Positions 8,959 through 17,075 of a DNA stretch of 64,000 nucleotides are shown here, in pieces. Source of the DNA: Rhizobium sp. BG4 (lineage in GTDB: Bacteria > Pseudomonadota > Alphaproteobacteria > Rhizobiales > Rhizobiaceae); NCBI RefSeq assembly GCF_016864575.1, contig NZ_CP044126.1:1054001-1118000 (forward strand), written 5' to 3'. Numbering within the stretch: the first letter of the stretch is position 1; the number at the start of each line of letters is the position of its first letter. A program made the translations under genes and the position numbers. The notes beneath the pieces are model-generated. The model ran no database searches, was not told the origin of the DNA, and was given only the letters and a program-made list of their open reading frames with translations.

Positions 8959-9735
8959 ATGACACAATCGGTGGCCATCGTGACGGGAGCAGCAGGCGAT
9001 ATCGGCGCGGCGATCGCCGCCCGGCTTGCCGATGATCATGACGTCATTCTGCTTGCCGATATCGATGCCAAGGCTGCCGCCGCGACCGCCGGAAAGCTCG
9101 GCGATGCCGGCCGCTTCATTGCCGTTCAATGCGATGTGACGAGCGAGGCCAGTGTCGCGGCTCTTGCCGAGCGTGCCGCCGGAACCGGCAGCCTGCGCAC
9201 CCTCGTCAACAATGCGGGTGCGGCGCGCGCCGTCAGCCTACATGACACGACGCCCGAGATCTGGCGCGCCGACAACGCGCTCAATCTCGAAGCCGCATTC
9301 CTGACCTTCCGCGCCGTCGAGGACCAGCTGAAGGCCTCGAAAGGCTCGGTCGTCAATATCGCTTCCGTCAACGGCATGAATGTCTTCGGCCATCCGGCCT
9401 ACAGCGCCGCCAAGGCCGGGCTGCTGCATTTCACACGGCTGGTCGCCGTGGAATACGGCAAGTTCGGCATCCGCTCGAATGCCGTTGCCCCCGGCACTGT
9501 GAAGACGCAGGCCTGGGAAGTGCGGGCTGCCGCCAATCCCAATGTCTTCGAGGATGCCCGCCGCTGGTATCCACTGCAGCGCGTCGTCGATCCTAAGGAT
9601 GTCGCCAATGCCGTGAGCTTCCTGGCCGGGCCGATGGCAGCTGCCATTACCGGCGTCTGCCTGCCGGTCGATTGCGGCCTGACGGCCGGTCAGGCAGAGC
9701 TTGCCCGCACCTTCTCCCAGTCTGAGCACTACTGA
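8959..9735 (+). CDS. SDR family oxidoreductase
   Basis: A 258-residue short-chain dehydrogenase. The cofactor motif TGAAGDIG is near residue 9, NNAG in the middle, and the catalytic YxxxK (YSAAKAG) follows the serine in NIASVNG. All catalytic residues are intact. It lies 20 bases after the RpiR gene with AAGAGGGAAGCGG upstream of the ATG. It probably oxidises or reduces a sugar, polyol or hydroxyacid intermediate of this operon; cofactor and substrate are not predictable from sequence alone. Confidence 0.85.
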   Translation: MTQSVAIVTGAAGDIGAAIAARLADDHDVILLADIDAKAAAATAGKLGDAGRFIAVQCDVTSEASVAALAERAAGTGSLRTLVNNAGAARAVSLHDTTPEIWRADNALNLEAAFLTFRAVEDQLKASKGSVVNIASVNGMNVFGHPAYSAAKAGLLHFTRLVAVEYGKFGIRSNAVAPGTVKTQAWEVRAAANPNVFEDARRWYPLQRVVDPKDVANAVSFLAGPMAAAITGVCLPVDCGLTAGQAELARTFSQSEHY

Positions 9736-9767
9736 AAAAATATAAGAGAAAATGAGAGGAACGAGAT

Positions 9768-11687
9768 ATGAAACCGGTTTACTACCGCCTTGAGAACAGC
9801 TGGAACCCCAACGGGGGACCGAACGGCGAATTCACTTTCACGCTTTTCAACCTGTCGGATGAGACGCTTTCCGGTTTCAAACTCGTCTACACCTCGCTGA
9901 CCCGCGTCATCGATGCTGCCGCCTGCGGCAATTCCACATTCCTGCGCCGCAATGCCAACTTCCACGAATTCGGCCCGCCGGCCGGCCTGAGCGTCGCGCC
10001 CGGCGAGAGCTGGACCTTCACGGTCGCTGGCCTGCATCGCAAGGCGCAGCATTGCACGGATGGCGCCAAGTCCGCTTATCTGACGCTCTCATCCGGCAAG
10101 CATGTGCCGGTCGCTGTTTCCGATCTGCTGCTCGAAGGCGCGACCAGCGAACCGCCGCCGGTTCTGCTGCCGGAAGGACGCCTCGACCTGCCTTTCGCGC
10201 TGCAGCCCTGGCCGGCCGAGATCGATGCCAAGCCCGGCGATGACTTCCCGGTCGTGCTCTATCCGCAGGGCGCTTCGAGCGAAGAGCTCTCGTCGATTTC
10301 GACCGTCATCTCGCTGACGCGCCGCCTTTTCGAAAGCGATCATTCCGTCTTCAATCTTGTGCCCTCGCCGCAGGGCCGGGCGCTCACTTTCAGCAAGGAT
10401 GCGGCGCTTGATGCCGAAGCCTACAAGCTGACCTTCGCAGCCGATCGCGTGACGCTCACCTATTCCGGCGCGGCCGGGCGCCAATACGGCCTGACGACGC
10501 TTGCCCAGCTTCTGAACGGCGCTCGCGTCACCAAGGGCAAATTCCGCTTCCCGATCTCCGGGACGATTTCGGACAAGCCGCGCTATGGCTGGCGCGGCTG
10601 CCATCTCGACGTTTCCCGCCAGTTCTATCCGGTGGCCGACGTCAAGCGGCTGATCGATATACTCGCCTGGTTCAAGCTCAACATCTTCCATTGGCACCTG
10701 ACCGACGACGAGGCCTGGCGCCTGGAGATCAAGGCCTATTCGCAACTGACGACGACTGGCGTCCTGCGCGGTCCCGACGAGCCGCTGCTGCCGCAGCTCG
10801 GCAACGGCGCCGAACCCGTCGGCGGCTTCTATTCGCAGGACGATATCCGCGACATCGTCGCCCATGCCGGCGCCCTCAATGTCGAGGTTGTTCCCGAGAT
10901 CGATATTCCGGGCCACAATGCCGCGACGCTGATCGCCCTGCCCGATCTGACCGATGGCCAGGAGGCGCCTGACAGCTACCACTCGGTCCAGGGCTATCCG
11001 AACAACGCGCTGAACCCCGCCGTCGCGCTCACCTACGAATTCCTCGAAAAGGTGTTCGACGAGATGGTCGAGCTCTTCCCCTCCGCCTACATCCATATCG
11101 GCGGTGACGAAGTGGCGAATGGTTCCTGGCTCGCCTCGCCGATGGCCAAGAAGCTGATGGAAGAGGAAGGCATCACCAATGGTACCTTCGGGCTGCAGTC
11201 CTACTTCCTCAAGAAGGTGAAGGCGATGCTGACGGCGCGCGGCCGCAAGCTCTCCGGCTGGAACGAAGTGTCTCATGGCGGCGGCGTCGCGTCCGAGGAC
11301 ACGCTGCTGATGGCCTGGGAAAATCCGCAGGTCGGCATCGAGCTCGCCAAGGAAGGCTACGACGTCGTGATGACGCCGGGCCAGGCCTATTATCTCGACA
11401 TGGTGCAGGCGACCGCCTTCCAGGAACCGGGCGCCAGCTGGGCCGGCACCGTGCCTCCGGCTCATACCTATGCCTATGAAGCGGCCGGCGAATTCCCCGA
11501 GGAATTGCAGCACAAGCTGAAGGGCGTTCAGGCCTGCATCTGGTCCGAACACTTCCTGTCGCGCGGCTATTTCAACCGGCTCGTCTTCCCGCGCCTGCCG
11601 GCGATTGCCGAAGCGGCCTGGACGCCGAAGGCCTTGAAGGATTGGGATCGCTTCGCGGCCATCGTTCCGCTCAGCCCGAAACTCTGA
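9768..11687 (+). CDS. Beta-N-acetylhexosaminidase (GH20)
   Basis: A 639-residue family 20 glycoside hydrolase. The N-terminal about 110 residues form a carbohydrate-binding-like beta domain, then an alpha+beta GH20b domain, then the catalytic barrel with HIGGDE (catalytic Asp447-Glu448) and the substrate tryptophans LLMAWENP and CIWSEHFLS. No signal peptide is visible, so it probably acts in the cytoplasm on imported GlcNAc- or GalNAc-containing oligosaccharides. It is co-directional with the SDR gene and the M81 gene, 10 bases ahead of the latter. In related rhizobia similar proteins are annotated as hexosaminidases; the natural glycoside is unknown. Confidence 0.92.
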   Translation: MKPVYYRLENSWNPNGGPNGEFTFTLFNLSDETLSGFKLVYTSLTRVIDAAACGNSTFLRRNANFHEFGPPAGLSVAPGESWTFTVAGLHRKAQHCTDGAKSAYLTLSSGKHVPVAVSDLLLEGATSEPPPVLLPEGRLDLPFALQPWPAEIDAKPGDDFPVVLYPQGASSEELSSISTVISLTRRLFESDHSVFNLVPSPQGRALTFSKDAALDAEAYKLTFAADRVTLTYSGAAGRQYGLTTLAQLLNGARVTKGKFRFPISGTISDKPRYGWRGCHLDVSRQFYPVADVKRLIDILAWFKLNIFHWHLTDDEAWRLEIKAYSQLTTTGVLRGPDEPLLPQLGNGAEPVGGFYSQDDIRDIVAHAGALNVEVVPEIDIPGHNAATLIALPDLTDGQEAPDSYHSVQGYPNNALNPAVALTYEFLEKVFDEMVELFPSAYIHIGGDEVANGSWLASPMAKKLMEEEGITNGTFGLQSYFLKKVKAMLTARGRKLSGWNEVSHGGGVASEDTLLMAWENPQVGIELAKEGYDVVMTPGQAYYLDMVQATAFQEPGASWAGTVPPAHTYAYEAAGEFPEELQHKLKGVQACIWSEHFLSRGYFNRLVFPRLPAIAEAAWTPKALKDWDRFAAIVPLSPKL

Positions 11688-11697
11688 GGAGGAAGCG

Positions 11698-13134
11698 ATG
11701 CGGATCGCGATCGGCGGGCTCCATACCGAATGCAGCACCTATTCGCCGGTGCTGATGTCGGTCGACGACTTCAAAGTGCTGCGCGGGGAAGAGATTCTTC
11801 GCGCGCCGCAGTTCGACTTTCTCGGCGGCAGTGGGTTCGATCTCTTTCCGTTGCTCCACGCCCGCGCAGTCCCGGGCGGCCCGGTGTCTCGCGTTGCCTA
11901 TGAGAGTTTCAAGACGGAATTTCTGCAGCGGCTGAAAACCGTGCTGCCGCTCGATGGGCTTTATCTCGCCATGCATGGTGCCGTGAATGTCGAAGGTATG
12001 GACGATGCCGAAGGCGACTGGATTTCGGCCGCGCGCGATATCGTCGGCGATGCCTGCCTCGTCGCGGCGAGTTATGACCTGCACGGCAATGTCAGCCAAC
12101 GGATCATCGACCAGCTCGATATCTTCGCCGCCTACCGCACGGCACCGCATATCGATGTGCGCGAGACGATGGTCCGCGCCTGGTCGATGCTTCTGGAAGC
12201 GCTGAGGACCGGGAAGCGGCCGGGCGTCGCCTGGGCGCCGGTGCCGGTTCTCTGGCCGGGCGAGCGGACTTCGACCGAGGACGAACCGGCAAGGAGCCTC
12301 TACGCCAAGCTTTCGGATTACGATGCGCAAGACGGCATTCTCGATGCCAATCTGATGATCGGCTATGTCTGGGCCGACGAGCCTCGGGCGACGGCTTGTG
12401 CCGTTGCGACCGGCACCGACAAGGACGCGGTGTTGACTGCAGTAAACCGCATTGCCCAATCCTATTGGGACGCGCGGTCCGATTTCCGCTTCGGTCCGGT
12501 GACCGGTCCACTGGACGAGATGCTCGATATTGCCGGAAAATCCGTGACAGCGCCCGTCATTCTCGCCGATTCCGCCGATAACCCGACCGGCGGCGGCGTT
12601 GGCGATCGCGCCGATGTGCTGAGCGCCGTCCTCGCTCGCGGCTTCGACGATGCCCTCTTTGCCGGCATTACCGATCGCCCGGCTGTCGAGGCCTGCTTTG
12701 CGGCGGGCAAGGGCGCGCAAATATCGCTTTCCGTCGGCGGCAATCTCGATCCGTCGAGTGCTCCGGTCCGCTTCGACGCCGAAGTCGTGACGCTCCACGA
12801 TCCCGGCTCCGCTGCCGAGCGTGAAGCCGTGGTCAGAACCGGTGGTGTAACCGTCGTGCTCGCGGCGCGCCGCCGCCCCTATCACAACATCGCCGATTTC
12901 ACCCAGCTTGGCCTTGATCCGAAAGCGGTGCGATTGCTCGTCGTCAAATCCGGGTATCTCTCCCCGGAACTGGCGCCGATCGCCAACCCGAACCTGATGG
13001 CCCTGACCGAGGGTGTGGTCGGCCAGGACATCGAAAATCTGGTAAGTCTGCGGCGCAGCCGTCCAGCCTTTCCCTTCGACAAGAATTTCAGCTACACGCC
13101 GCAGGCGCGCCTTTCCTCCCGCTGGCGCGACTGA
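11698..13134 (+). CDS. M81 family metallopeptidase (MlrC-like), second copy
   Basis: A 478-residue paralogue of the M81 protein at 5557-7032. It has the family start (MRIAIGGLHTECSTYSP), the motif MHGAVNVEGMDDAEGDW, a SYDLHGNVSQ metal motif and ADSADNPTGGGVGDRAD. The ATG follows GGAGGAAGCG, 10 bases after the hexosaminidase stop, so the genes are co-transcribed. Keeping two divergent M81 genes in one region suggests two related amide-type substrates or one bifunctional pathway. Substrate unknown. Confidence 0.85.
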   Translation: MRIAIGGLHTECSTYSPVLMSVDDFKVLRGEEILRAPQFDFLGGSGFDLFPLLHARAVPGGPVSRVAYESFKTEFLQRLKTVLPLDGLYLAMHGAVNVEGMDDAEGDWISAARDIVGDACLVAASYDLHGNVSQRIIDQLDIFAAYRTAPHIDVRETMVRAWSMLLEALRTGKRPGVAWAPVPVLWPGERTSTEDEPARSLYAKLSDYDAQDGILDANLMIGYVWADEPRATACAVATGTDKDAVLTAVNRIAQSYWDARSDFRFGPVTGPLDEMLDIAGKSVTAPVILADSADNPTGGGVGDRADVLSAVLARGFDDALFAGITDRPAVEACFAAGKGAQISLSVGGNLDPSSAPVRFDAEVVTLHDPGSAAEREAVVRTGGVTVVLAARRRPYHNIADFTQLGLDPKAVRLLVVKSGYLSPELAPIANPNLMALTEGVVGQDIENLVSLRRSRPAFPFDKNFSYTPQARLSSRWRD

Positions 13135-13151
13135 AACCGATCTGCCGCGAT

Positions 13152-13189
13152 CCGAGTGCGGATGGGATCTCCCTCCCCGTCCGCCTCGG
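13152..13189 (+). terminator. Hairpin after second M81 gene
   Basis: Two stacked 5-bp helices (CCGAG/CTCGG and GCGGA/TCCGC, one bulged base) lie 18 bases after the M81 stop. There is no T run, so termination is uncertain; it may end the ridA operon or protect the mRNA 3' end. Confidence 0.3.
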
Positions 13190-13215
13190 CGCGCCTCTAG
13201 CCTCGAACGACGACA

Positions 13216-14418
13216 ATGAAACGCCTGATCCCCGACGTCTTCCGCAACCCGGCCATCCGAGTGAGCATGATTGCCATCTTCACCTTCGGCTTTGCCGGAG
13301 CCACGACCTCGCCCTACCAGTCCGTCGTCGGCATCCGTGAGCTCGGCCTGTCGAACACGCTCTACTCGGCGCTGATCTTTGCCGCAGCCACGGTGAACGT
13401 CATCGTCAGCATCCTGCTCGGCAACCTGGCGGACCGGCTCGGCGAATACCGAACGATGATGCTGGTTGCGGCGGTCTTTGGCATTATCGGTTACGGCGCG
13501 ATCTTCGTCTTTCCGACGCAGGAGATCTTCGTTCTCAGCGCCCTGCTTCTGCTTCCCGTTTATGGCTCTCTGAACTCGCTGCTCTTCGCCAATGTTCGTG
13601 CCGCGACGGGAAAGATGGAGCGTAGCGAAGTCGCGACCGTCAATTCCGGTGTCCGCGCGATGATCTCGCTCTCCTGGGTGCTGGTTCCCGGATTGACCGG
13701 CATCCTGCTGTCCGGTTCGCCGACCATGCTGCCCGCCTATCTCTTTGCCTGCATTTCCTGCCTGGTCTGTCTCGGGCTGATCGGCCTCTTCCTGCCGCGG
13801 CAAAGCGGAACCGATCGCGCTGCCACCCATCACCTCTCCTATCTCGCAGCCCTCGGCCAGGTGATCTCGCCGAAGATCTTTGGACGCGTCGTCGCCATTG
13901 CGCTGATCAGCAGCACGCTTCATGTCAACGGCGCCATCCTGCCGCTGGTGATGACCGGGGCCGCGCATGGGACGGTTGCCGATGTCGGTATTCTCGTCGG
14001 CATCGTCGCCTTTCTCGAAGTCGTCTTCATCATCGTATGGTCGCGCATGCTGCGGGTCATCAGCCAGCTCAAGGCATTGGCGGCCGGCGCCGTCATCTAC
14101 GCCGTCTACCTGCTGCTTCTCGCCGTCGCCTACGAACCATGGCATGTCTACGCCCTCACCCTCATCAGCGGCATCGGCGCCGCAGCCCTGATCAGCATTC
14201 CGATCACCTATCTCCAGGACCTGATCGCCGAACGCCCCGGCCTCGGCAGCGCACTGATCTCGGTCAACATCTTCCTCAGCGCCGGTTTGAGCGCCCTGCT
14301 CTTCGCTGCCGGTACCGCTGTGACCACCTATTCCGGAACCGCACTGGTCGGCGCCTTGTCCGGCCTGATCGGCACCGGCTGGCTGCTCTATCTCGATGGA
14401 AGCAGACGTAGCCTCTAG
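13216..14418 (+). CDS. MFS transporter (sugar efflux SetA/SetB-like)
   Basis: A 400-residue major facilitator with about 12 hydrophobic segments and the loop motif LGNLADRLGEYRTMM between helices 2 and 3. Its layout resembles sugar efflux transporters. The ATG at 13216 has no strong ribosome site. It stands at the border between the catabolic region and repC, convergent with repC and 124 bases from it. It may export a sugar or intermediate that would otherwise accumulate; this is inference. Confidence 0.75.
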   Translation: MKRLIPDVFRNPAIRVSMIAIFTFGFAGATTSPYQSVVGIRELGLSNTLYSALIFAAATVNVIVSILLGNLADRLGEYRTMMLVAAVFGIIGYGAIFVFPTQEIFVLSALLLLPVYGSLNSLLFANVRAATGKMERSEVATVNSGVRAMISLSWVLVPGLTGILLSGSPTMLPAYLFACISCLVCLGLIGLFLPRQSGTDRAATHHLSYLAALGQVISPKIFGRVVAIALISSTLHVNGAILPLVMTGAAHGTVADVGILVGIVAFLEVVFIIVWSRMLRVISQLKALAAGAVIYAVYLLLLAVAYEPWHVYALTLISGIGAAALISIPITYLQDLIAERPGLGSALISVNIFLSAGLSALLFAAGTAVTTYSGTALVGALSGLIGTGWLLYLDGSRRSL

Positions 14419-14517
14419 AAGCCTGAATTCATTGGATTTCTTCGGGTTTGAGCACTCCGGTTGCGTTTTCAGCCGAACGAGATGCAATTGTTTCTATTCG
14501 ATTTTCTTTTCGCAACG

Positions 14518-14549
14518 GAACTGAAAGGTAGTTTTCTTTCCCTCAGTTC
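14518..14549 (-). terminator. Hairpin overlapping the repC stop codon
   Basis: Inverted repeat GAACTGA/TCAGTTC with an 18-base interior spans the end of repC and lies between convergent repC and the MFS gene. No clear T run follows on either strand. It may end repABC transcription; evidence is weak. Confidence 0.3.
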
Positions 14550-15829
14550 GGCGGAGGTGCATACGGTGGTGTTTGCGCGCCTCTTTCACCGGAAACCGAG
14601 TTTCGCCTCAGAGCCGCCAGCATTGGCCACGCGTTGAACCGTCCCTGCTCCGCAAGCCGTGCCAGAGAGCGCAGATATCCGCCCGGAGACGCCACGCTCT
14701 CGCCTTTCTGGAGAATGCAAGCGACGACGGCAGCGGCATTTTGCGGTCCCATTGCCGCTGATGCTTGCCGATAGGCGGAGGGTCCGATCTGCAGCATGGT
14801 GCTGACGAGCGTGGTGGCCTGAATGAGATCCTGCCAGTTCCGCACTCTCGCATTCGGTCCGTAGAGGGCGATGTCGGGGCAATAATCGATGATGGTACTG
14901 AGAGACACAGACCTGGGGATAACATTCTCTGCTGTAACGGAAGCGTCATCTTCGGCATGCATGGTGTCAGCGTGGTTGACGGAGTTTACGGTGGTAAACT
15001 CAATCTCTGCGCTTTCCGGCCGCGCTTCAGAATCAAGATAAGATTCGGATTCTGTTATCTGTATGTGCCGCTCATTTTGAGAGTCATTGGCGCTCGAATT
15101 TTCCGTTTTAATCTGTGTTTCCAGCCGCTTGAGGATTTCGGTGCGGAGATCTTCGAGTTCTGCCAGAACCGAGGCGATCAGATGTGGCGGAGCGACCCGC
15201 GGAAGCTTGTTCAGGATCAGGTGAAAGAGTTCCTGGACTCGCCACCAGTCACCGCCCGCCTCTTCAGCGACCGCAGCAGTAATCAGCTTGGAAATATCCC
15301 GGCGGCACAAGGTTAGCCGCTCCTTGATCAGCTGCACATGTAAACGCTCGGCAGCGACCTTTTCCGCCAGACGCTCGATCTCGGCAGCACGCGCAAGCAA
15401 CGGCGCCAGCGAAAATCCGTAGGCCTCGCTGATATCGCCCTGCCGGGTCTTGCGGGCATAGCGCTTGCCGTTCGGGCTATCCTTGCGGATGACGAGACCG
15501 GCGGAAACGAGTGCGGCCATATGACGGCGAACCGTCGGCTCGGCCATGCCATGGCAGCGGATCGACAGCTGCGTATTGGAGGGAAAGACAACGAGATTGC
15601 GCTCGCTGGAGAGCTCGTTGTGGGGATAAAAAGATAAAAGCGCATTCAGCACGGCAAGCGCTCTGTCCGAAATATCGAGCAGAGGTTTGGCCTGGCAAAG
15701 GGCGCGATAGATTTTCCATTTGTCGACCGAAGGGCTTTCCTCGATCTTTTGTGCCTTGATCTGACTTGCGAGCAAGCCAAGCGTCATCAGCCGCCGCCCG
15801 AAAGGCGTCGTCACACGTCCGCTGTCCAT
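14543..15829 (-). CDS. repC: RepC, replication initiator of repABC replicon
   Basis: A 428-residue plasmid replication initiator, third gene of repABC. The N-terminus (VTTPFGRRLMTLGLLASQ) and the winged-helix segment (STPNTQLSIRCHGMAEPTVRR-like region near residues 95-115) are characteristic of RepC. RepC binds the origin inside its own gene and works in cis. The 3' half of the gene holds an AT-rich stretch and a parS-like palindrome. Translation is expected to be limited by the antisense RNA encoded just upstream. Length and order agree with rhizobial repABC operons. Confidence 0.95.
   Translation of the reverse strand: MDSGRVTTPFGRRLMTLGLLASQIKAQKIEESPSVDKWKIYRALCQAKPLLDISDRALAVLNALLSFYPHNELSSERNLVVFPSNTQLSIRCHGMAEPTVRRHMAALVSAGLVIRKDSPNGKRYARKTRQGDISEAYGFSLAPLLARAAEIERLAEKVAAERLHVQLIKERLTLCRRDISKLITAAVAEEAGGDWWRVQELFHLILNKLPRVAPPHLIASVLAELEDLRTEILKRLETQIKTENSSANDSQNERHIQITESESYLDSEARPESAEIEFTTVNSVNHADTMHAEDDASVTAENVIPRSVSLSTIIDYCPDIALYGPNARVRNWQDLIQATTLVSTMLQIGPSAYRQASAAMGPQNAAAVVACILQKGESVASPGGYLRSLARLAEQGRFNAWPMLAALRRNSVSGERGAQTPPYAPPPN
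14984..14999. other. parS-like partition site within repC
   Basis: 16-bp site GTTTACGGTGGTAAAC with 6-bp inverted arms GTTTAC/GTAAAC. A nearly identical copy lies at 16962-16977 in the start of repB. This is the size and form of RepB-binding parS palindromes in repABC replicons; placement within coding sequence is less usual. Confidence 0.6.
14990..15130. other. oriV: Probable oriV (AT-rich stretch inside repC)
   Basis: Within the otherwise GC-rich repC gene this stretch is clearly AT-rich (for example around 15030-15060 and 15095-15125). In repABC plasmids the origin lies in an AT-rich part of repC. Borders are approximate and there are no obvious iterons. Confidence 0.45.
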
Positions 15830-15890
15830 TTTTCTTCGCCTTCTTCAAGGCAAAAGATATGGCTTCACCAAAAATAGGTGCCGAAGACTC

Positions 15891-15919
15891 TTGACTATGG
15901 GGAGTGGAAATGTGATTCT
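15891..15919 (+). promoter_or_regulatory. Promoter of the repB-repC antisense RNA
   Basis: TTGACT at 15891-15896 and GATTCT at 15914-15919 with an exact 17-base spacer, on the strand opposite to repABC. This is the expected place and direction for the counter-transcribed RNA of repABC plasmids. Confidence 0.65.
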
Positions 15920-15925
15920 CTGGGT

Positions 15926-15979
15926 GTCTAGATCAGAGAGGGCTTCCACTACGGCAACGTTTTGGGGGCCTTTTCTTTT
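15926..15979 (+). ncRNA. Counter-transcribed antisense RNA (incA/ctRNA) of repABC
   Basis: Predicted RNA of about 55 bases transcribed against the repB-repC intergenic leader. It starts about 7 bases after the -10 at 15914-15919 and ends at a hairpin with a T-rich tail. In repABC plasmids this RNA pairs with the repC leader, exposes a terminator or hides the repC start and so lowers copy number; it is also an incompatibility determinant. The position, strand, promoter and terminator all agree. The exact ends are predicted. Confidence 0.7.
15939..15979 (+). terminator. Intrinsic terminator of the antisense RNA
   Basis: AGGGCTTCC (15939-15947) pairs with GGGGGCCTT (15964-15972) using some G-U pairs, with a 16-base loop, followed by TTCTTTT. 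On the opposite strand the same sequence lies just downstream of repB, in the repC mRNA leader. Confidence 0.6.
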
Positions 15980-15980
15980 G

Positions 15981-17024
15981 CTATTGATCTCCGTTCTTTC
16001 CTGACAATTGATCCTTCTCGAACGCCTCGAAGAGACGATCCAGATTGTCTGCGATATAGGCGCCGAAGGCCGATGCCCTGGCTGCCTTCAGCGCGATCGT
16101 GAACTGCTTCCCGTCATTCTTGATCTTCGCCTTGACCGAGCCGTCGCGGCGCTGCCACTGCGTTACGGCAGCGGGTTCAGCATGCGTTGCGGCAGTCGAA
16201 GACGGCTTGCGGCTGAGGAAGCCGGCAAGCAGATCGAAGCGGATGTCGGGCTCCGCAGCGATGAAATCATCGGTCTCGACAAAGAGCTTGGCGCGTTCCG
16301 ACGCATTCTCTTCCTCGAACTTGACCGAGAGCTCATGCCAGCGGTCACGGCCAATCGCACGAGCCGCACCGATGGCTGAGAGCACATCGGCGGGAATGCG
16401 GCGGGTGACCGACAGCATCTTCGAGATCGTCGTCTTGTCAGCACTGAGCGCCGACATGATGGTCTCGCGGTCGAAACCGAGCTTGTCGAGCTTGTCGGCA
16501 AACATCGTGCGTTCGATGAAGGAGAGATCGGCGCGGGCGGAGTTTTCCTGGCCCTGGGCGATGACGTGATCGCGATCGTCGAGCTTCTTGACGACGGCGC
16601 GAACCGGGCGGCCTAGCTCTTTCGCAACGCGGGCGCGGCGATGGCCGAAGGCGATCTGATACTTGCCGTCCTTCTGAGGATGCGGACGCACGAGAATAGG
16701 GGAGTCCTGCCCGCGCGTACGGATCGCTTCCAGAAGCTCCTGGAACTGCTCGTCGGTCTGCACCAGGCGGTCGGCGACGAAGGAATCCTCGATCAGCGCT
16801 GTGTCGAGATCGATTACCGTCTCGCCATGCGCCAGCTTTTCTTCGATATCGCGTGCGGCATCGGCCCGGGCAGCGAGCGCATCGATGCTGCGCGTCACCG
16901 CGCCGAGCGCGCCAATACCCTTGAAGGTGATCTGCTTCTCGGCAGCCGATTCAGGTTCGTTGTTTACGGCGGTAAACTTCTTGGAATCGTCCATCAGGCC
17001 CGAGAGGATGTTCTTACGTGCCAT
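15981..17024 (-). CDS. repB: RepB, ParB-type partition protein
   Basis: A 347-residue ParB/Spo0J-family protein. The conserved ParB box (GQDSPILVRPHP ... YQIAFGHRRARVAKELGR) lies near residues 105-140 and a helix-turn-helix (FDRETIMSALSADKTTISKM) follows. RepB binds parS and, with RepA, segregates the replicon and represses the operon. Its gene begins 51 bases after repA. A 16-bp parS-like site is embedded near its own 5' end. Confidence 0.95.
   Translation of the reverse strand: MARKNILSGLMDDSKKFTAVNNEPESAAEKQITFKGIGALGAVTRSIDALAARADAARDIEEKLAHGETVIDLDTALIEDSFVADRLVQTDEQFQELLEAIRTRGQDSPILVRPHPQKDGKYQIAFGHRRARVAKELGRPVRAVVKKLDDRDHVIAQGQENSARADLSFIERTMFADKLDKLGFDRETIMSALSADKTTISKMLSVTRRIPADVLSAIGAARAIGRDRWHELSVKFEEENASERAKLFVETDDFIAAEPDIRFDLLAGFLSRKPSSTAATHAEPAAVTQWQRRDGSVKAKIKNDGKQFTIALKAARASAFGAYIADNLDRLFEAFEKDQLSGKNGDQ
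16962..16977. other. parS-like partition site within the start of repB
   Basis: GTTTACGGCGGTAAAC, 15 of 16 bases identical to the site in repC (14984-14999). The arms GTTTAC/GTAAAC are perfect inverted repeats with a 4-base centre. Two copies flanking the repB-repC region support a role as RepB-binding sites. Confidence 0.6.
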
Positions 17025-17075
17025 TTATCTCCCTCCGGCCCATCGATCTGTCTGCTGTGGTCAATTGCGCCCGGG

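Noticed and set aside
11671..14487. A 938-codon open frame antisense to the M81 and MFS genes
   Set aside because: It is highly charged and low in complexity, covers two clear genes on the other strand and has no family pattern. GC-rich codon bias often opens the opposite strand.
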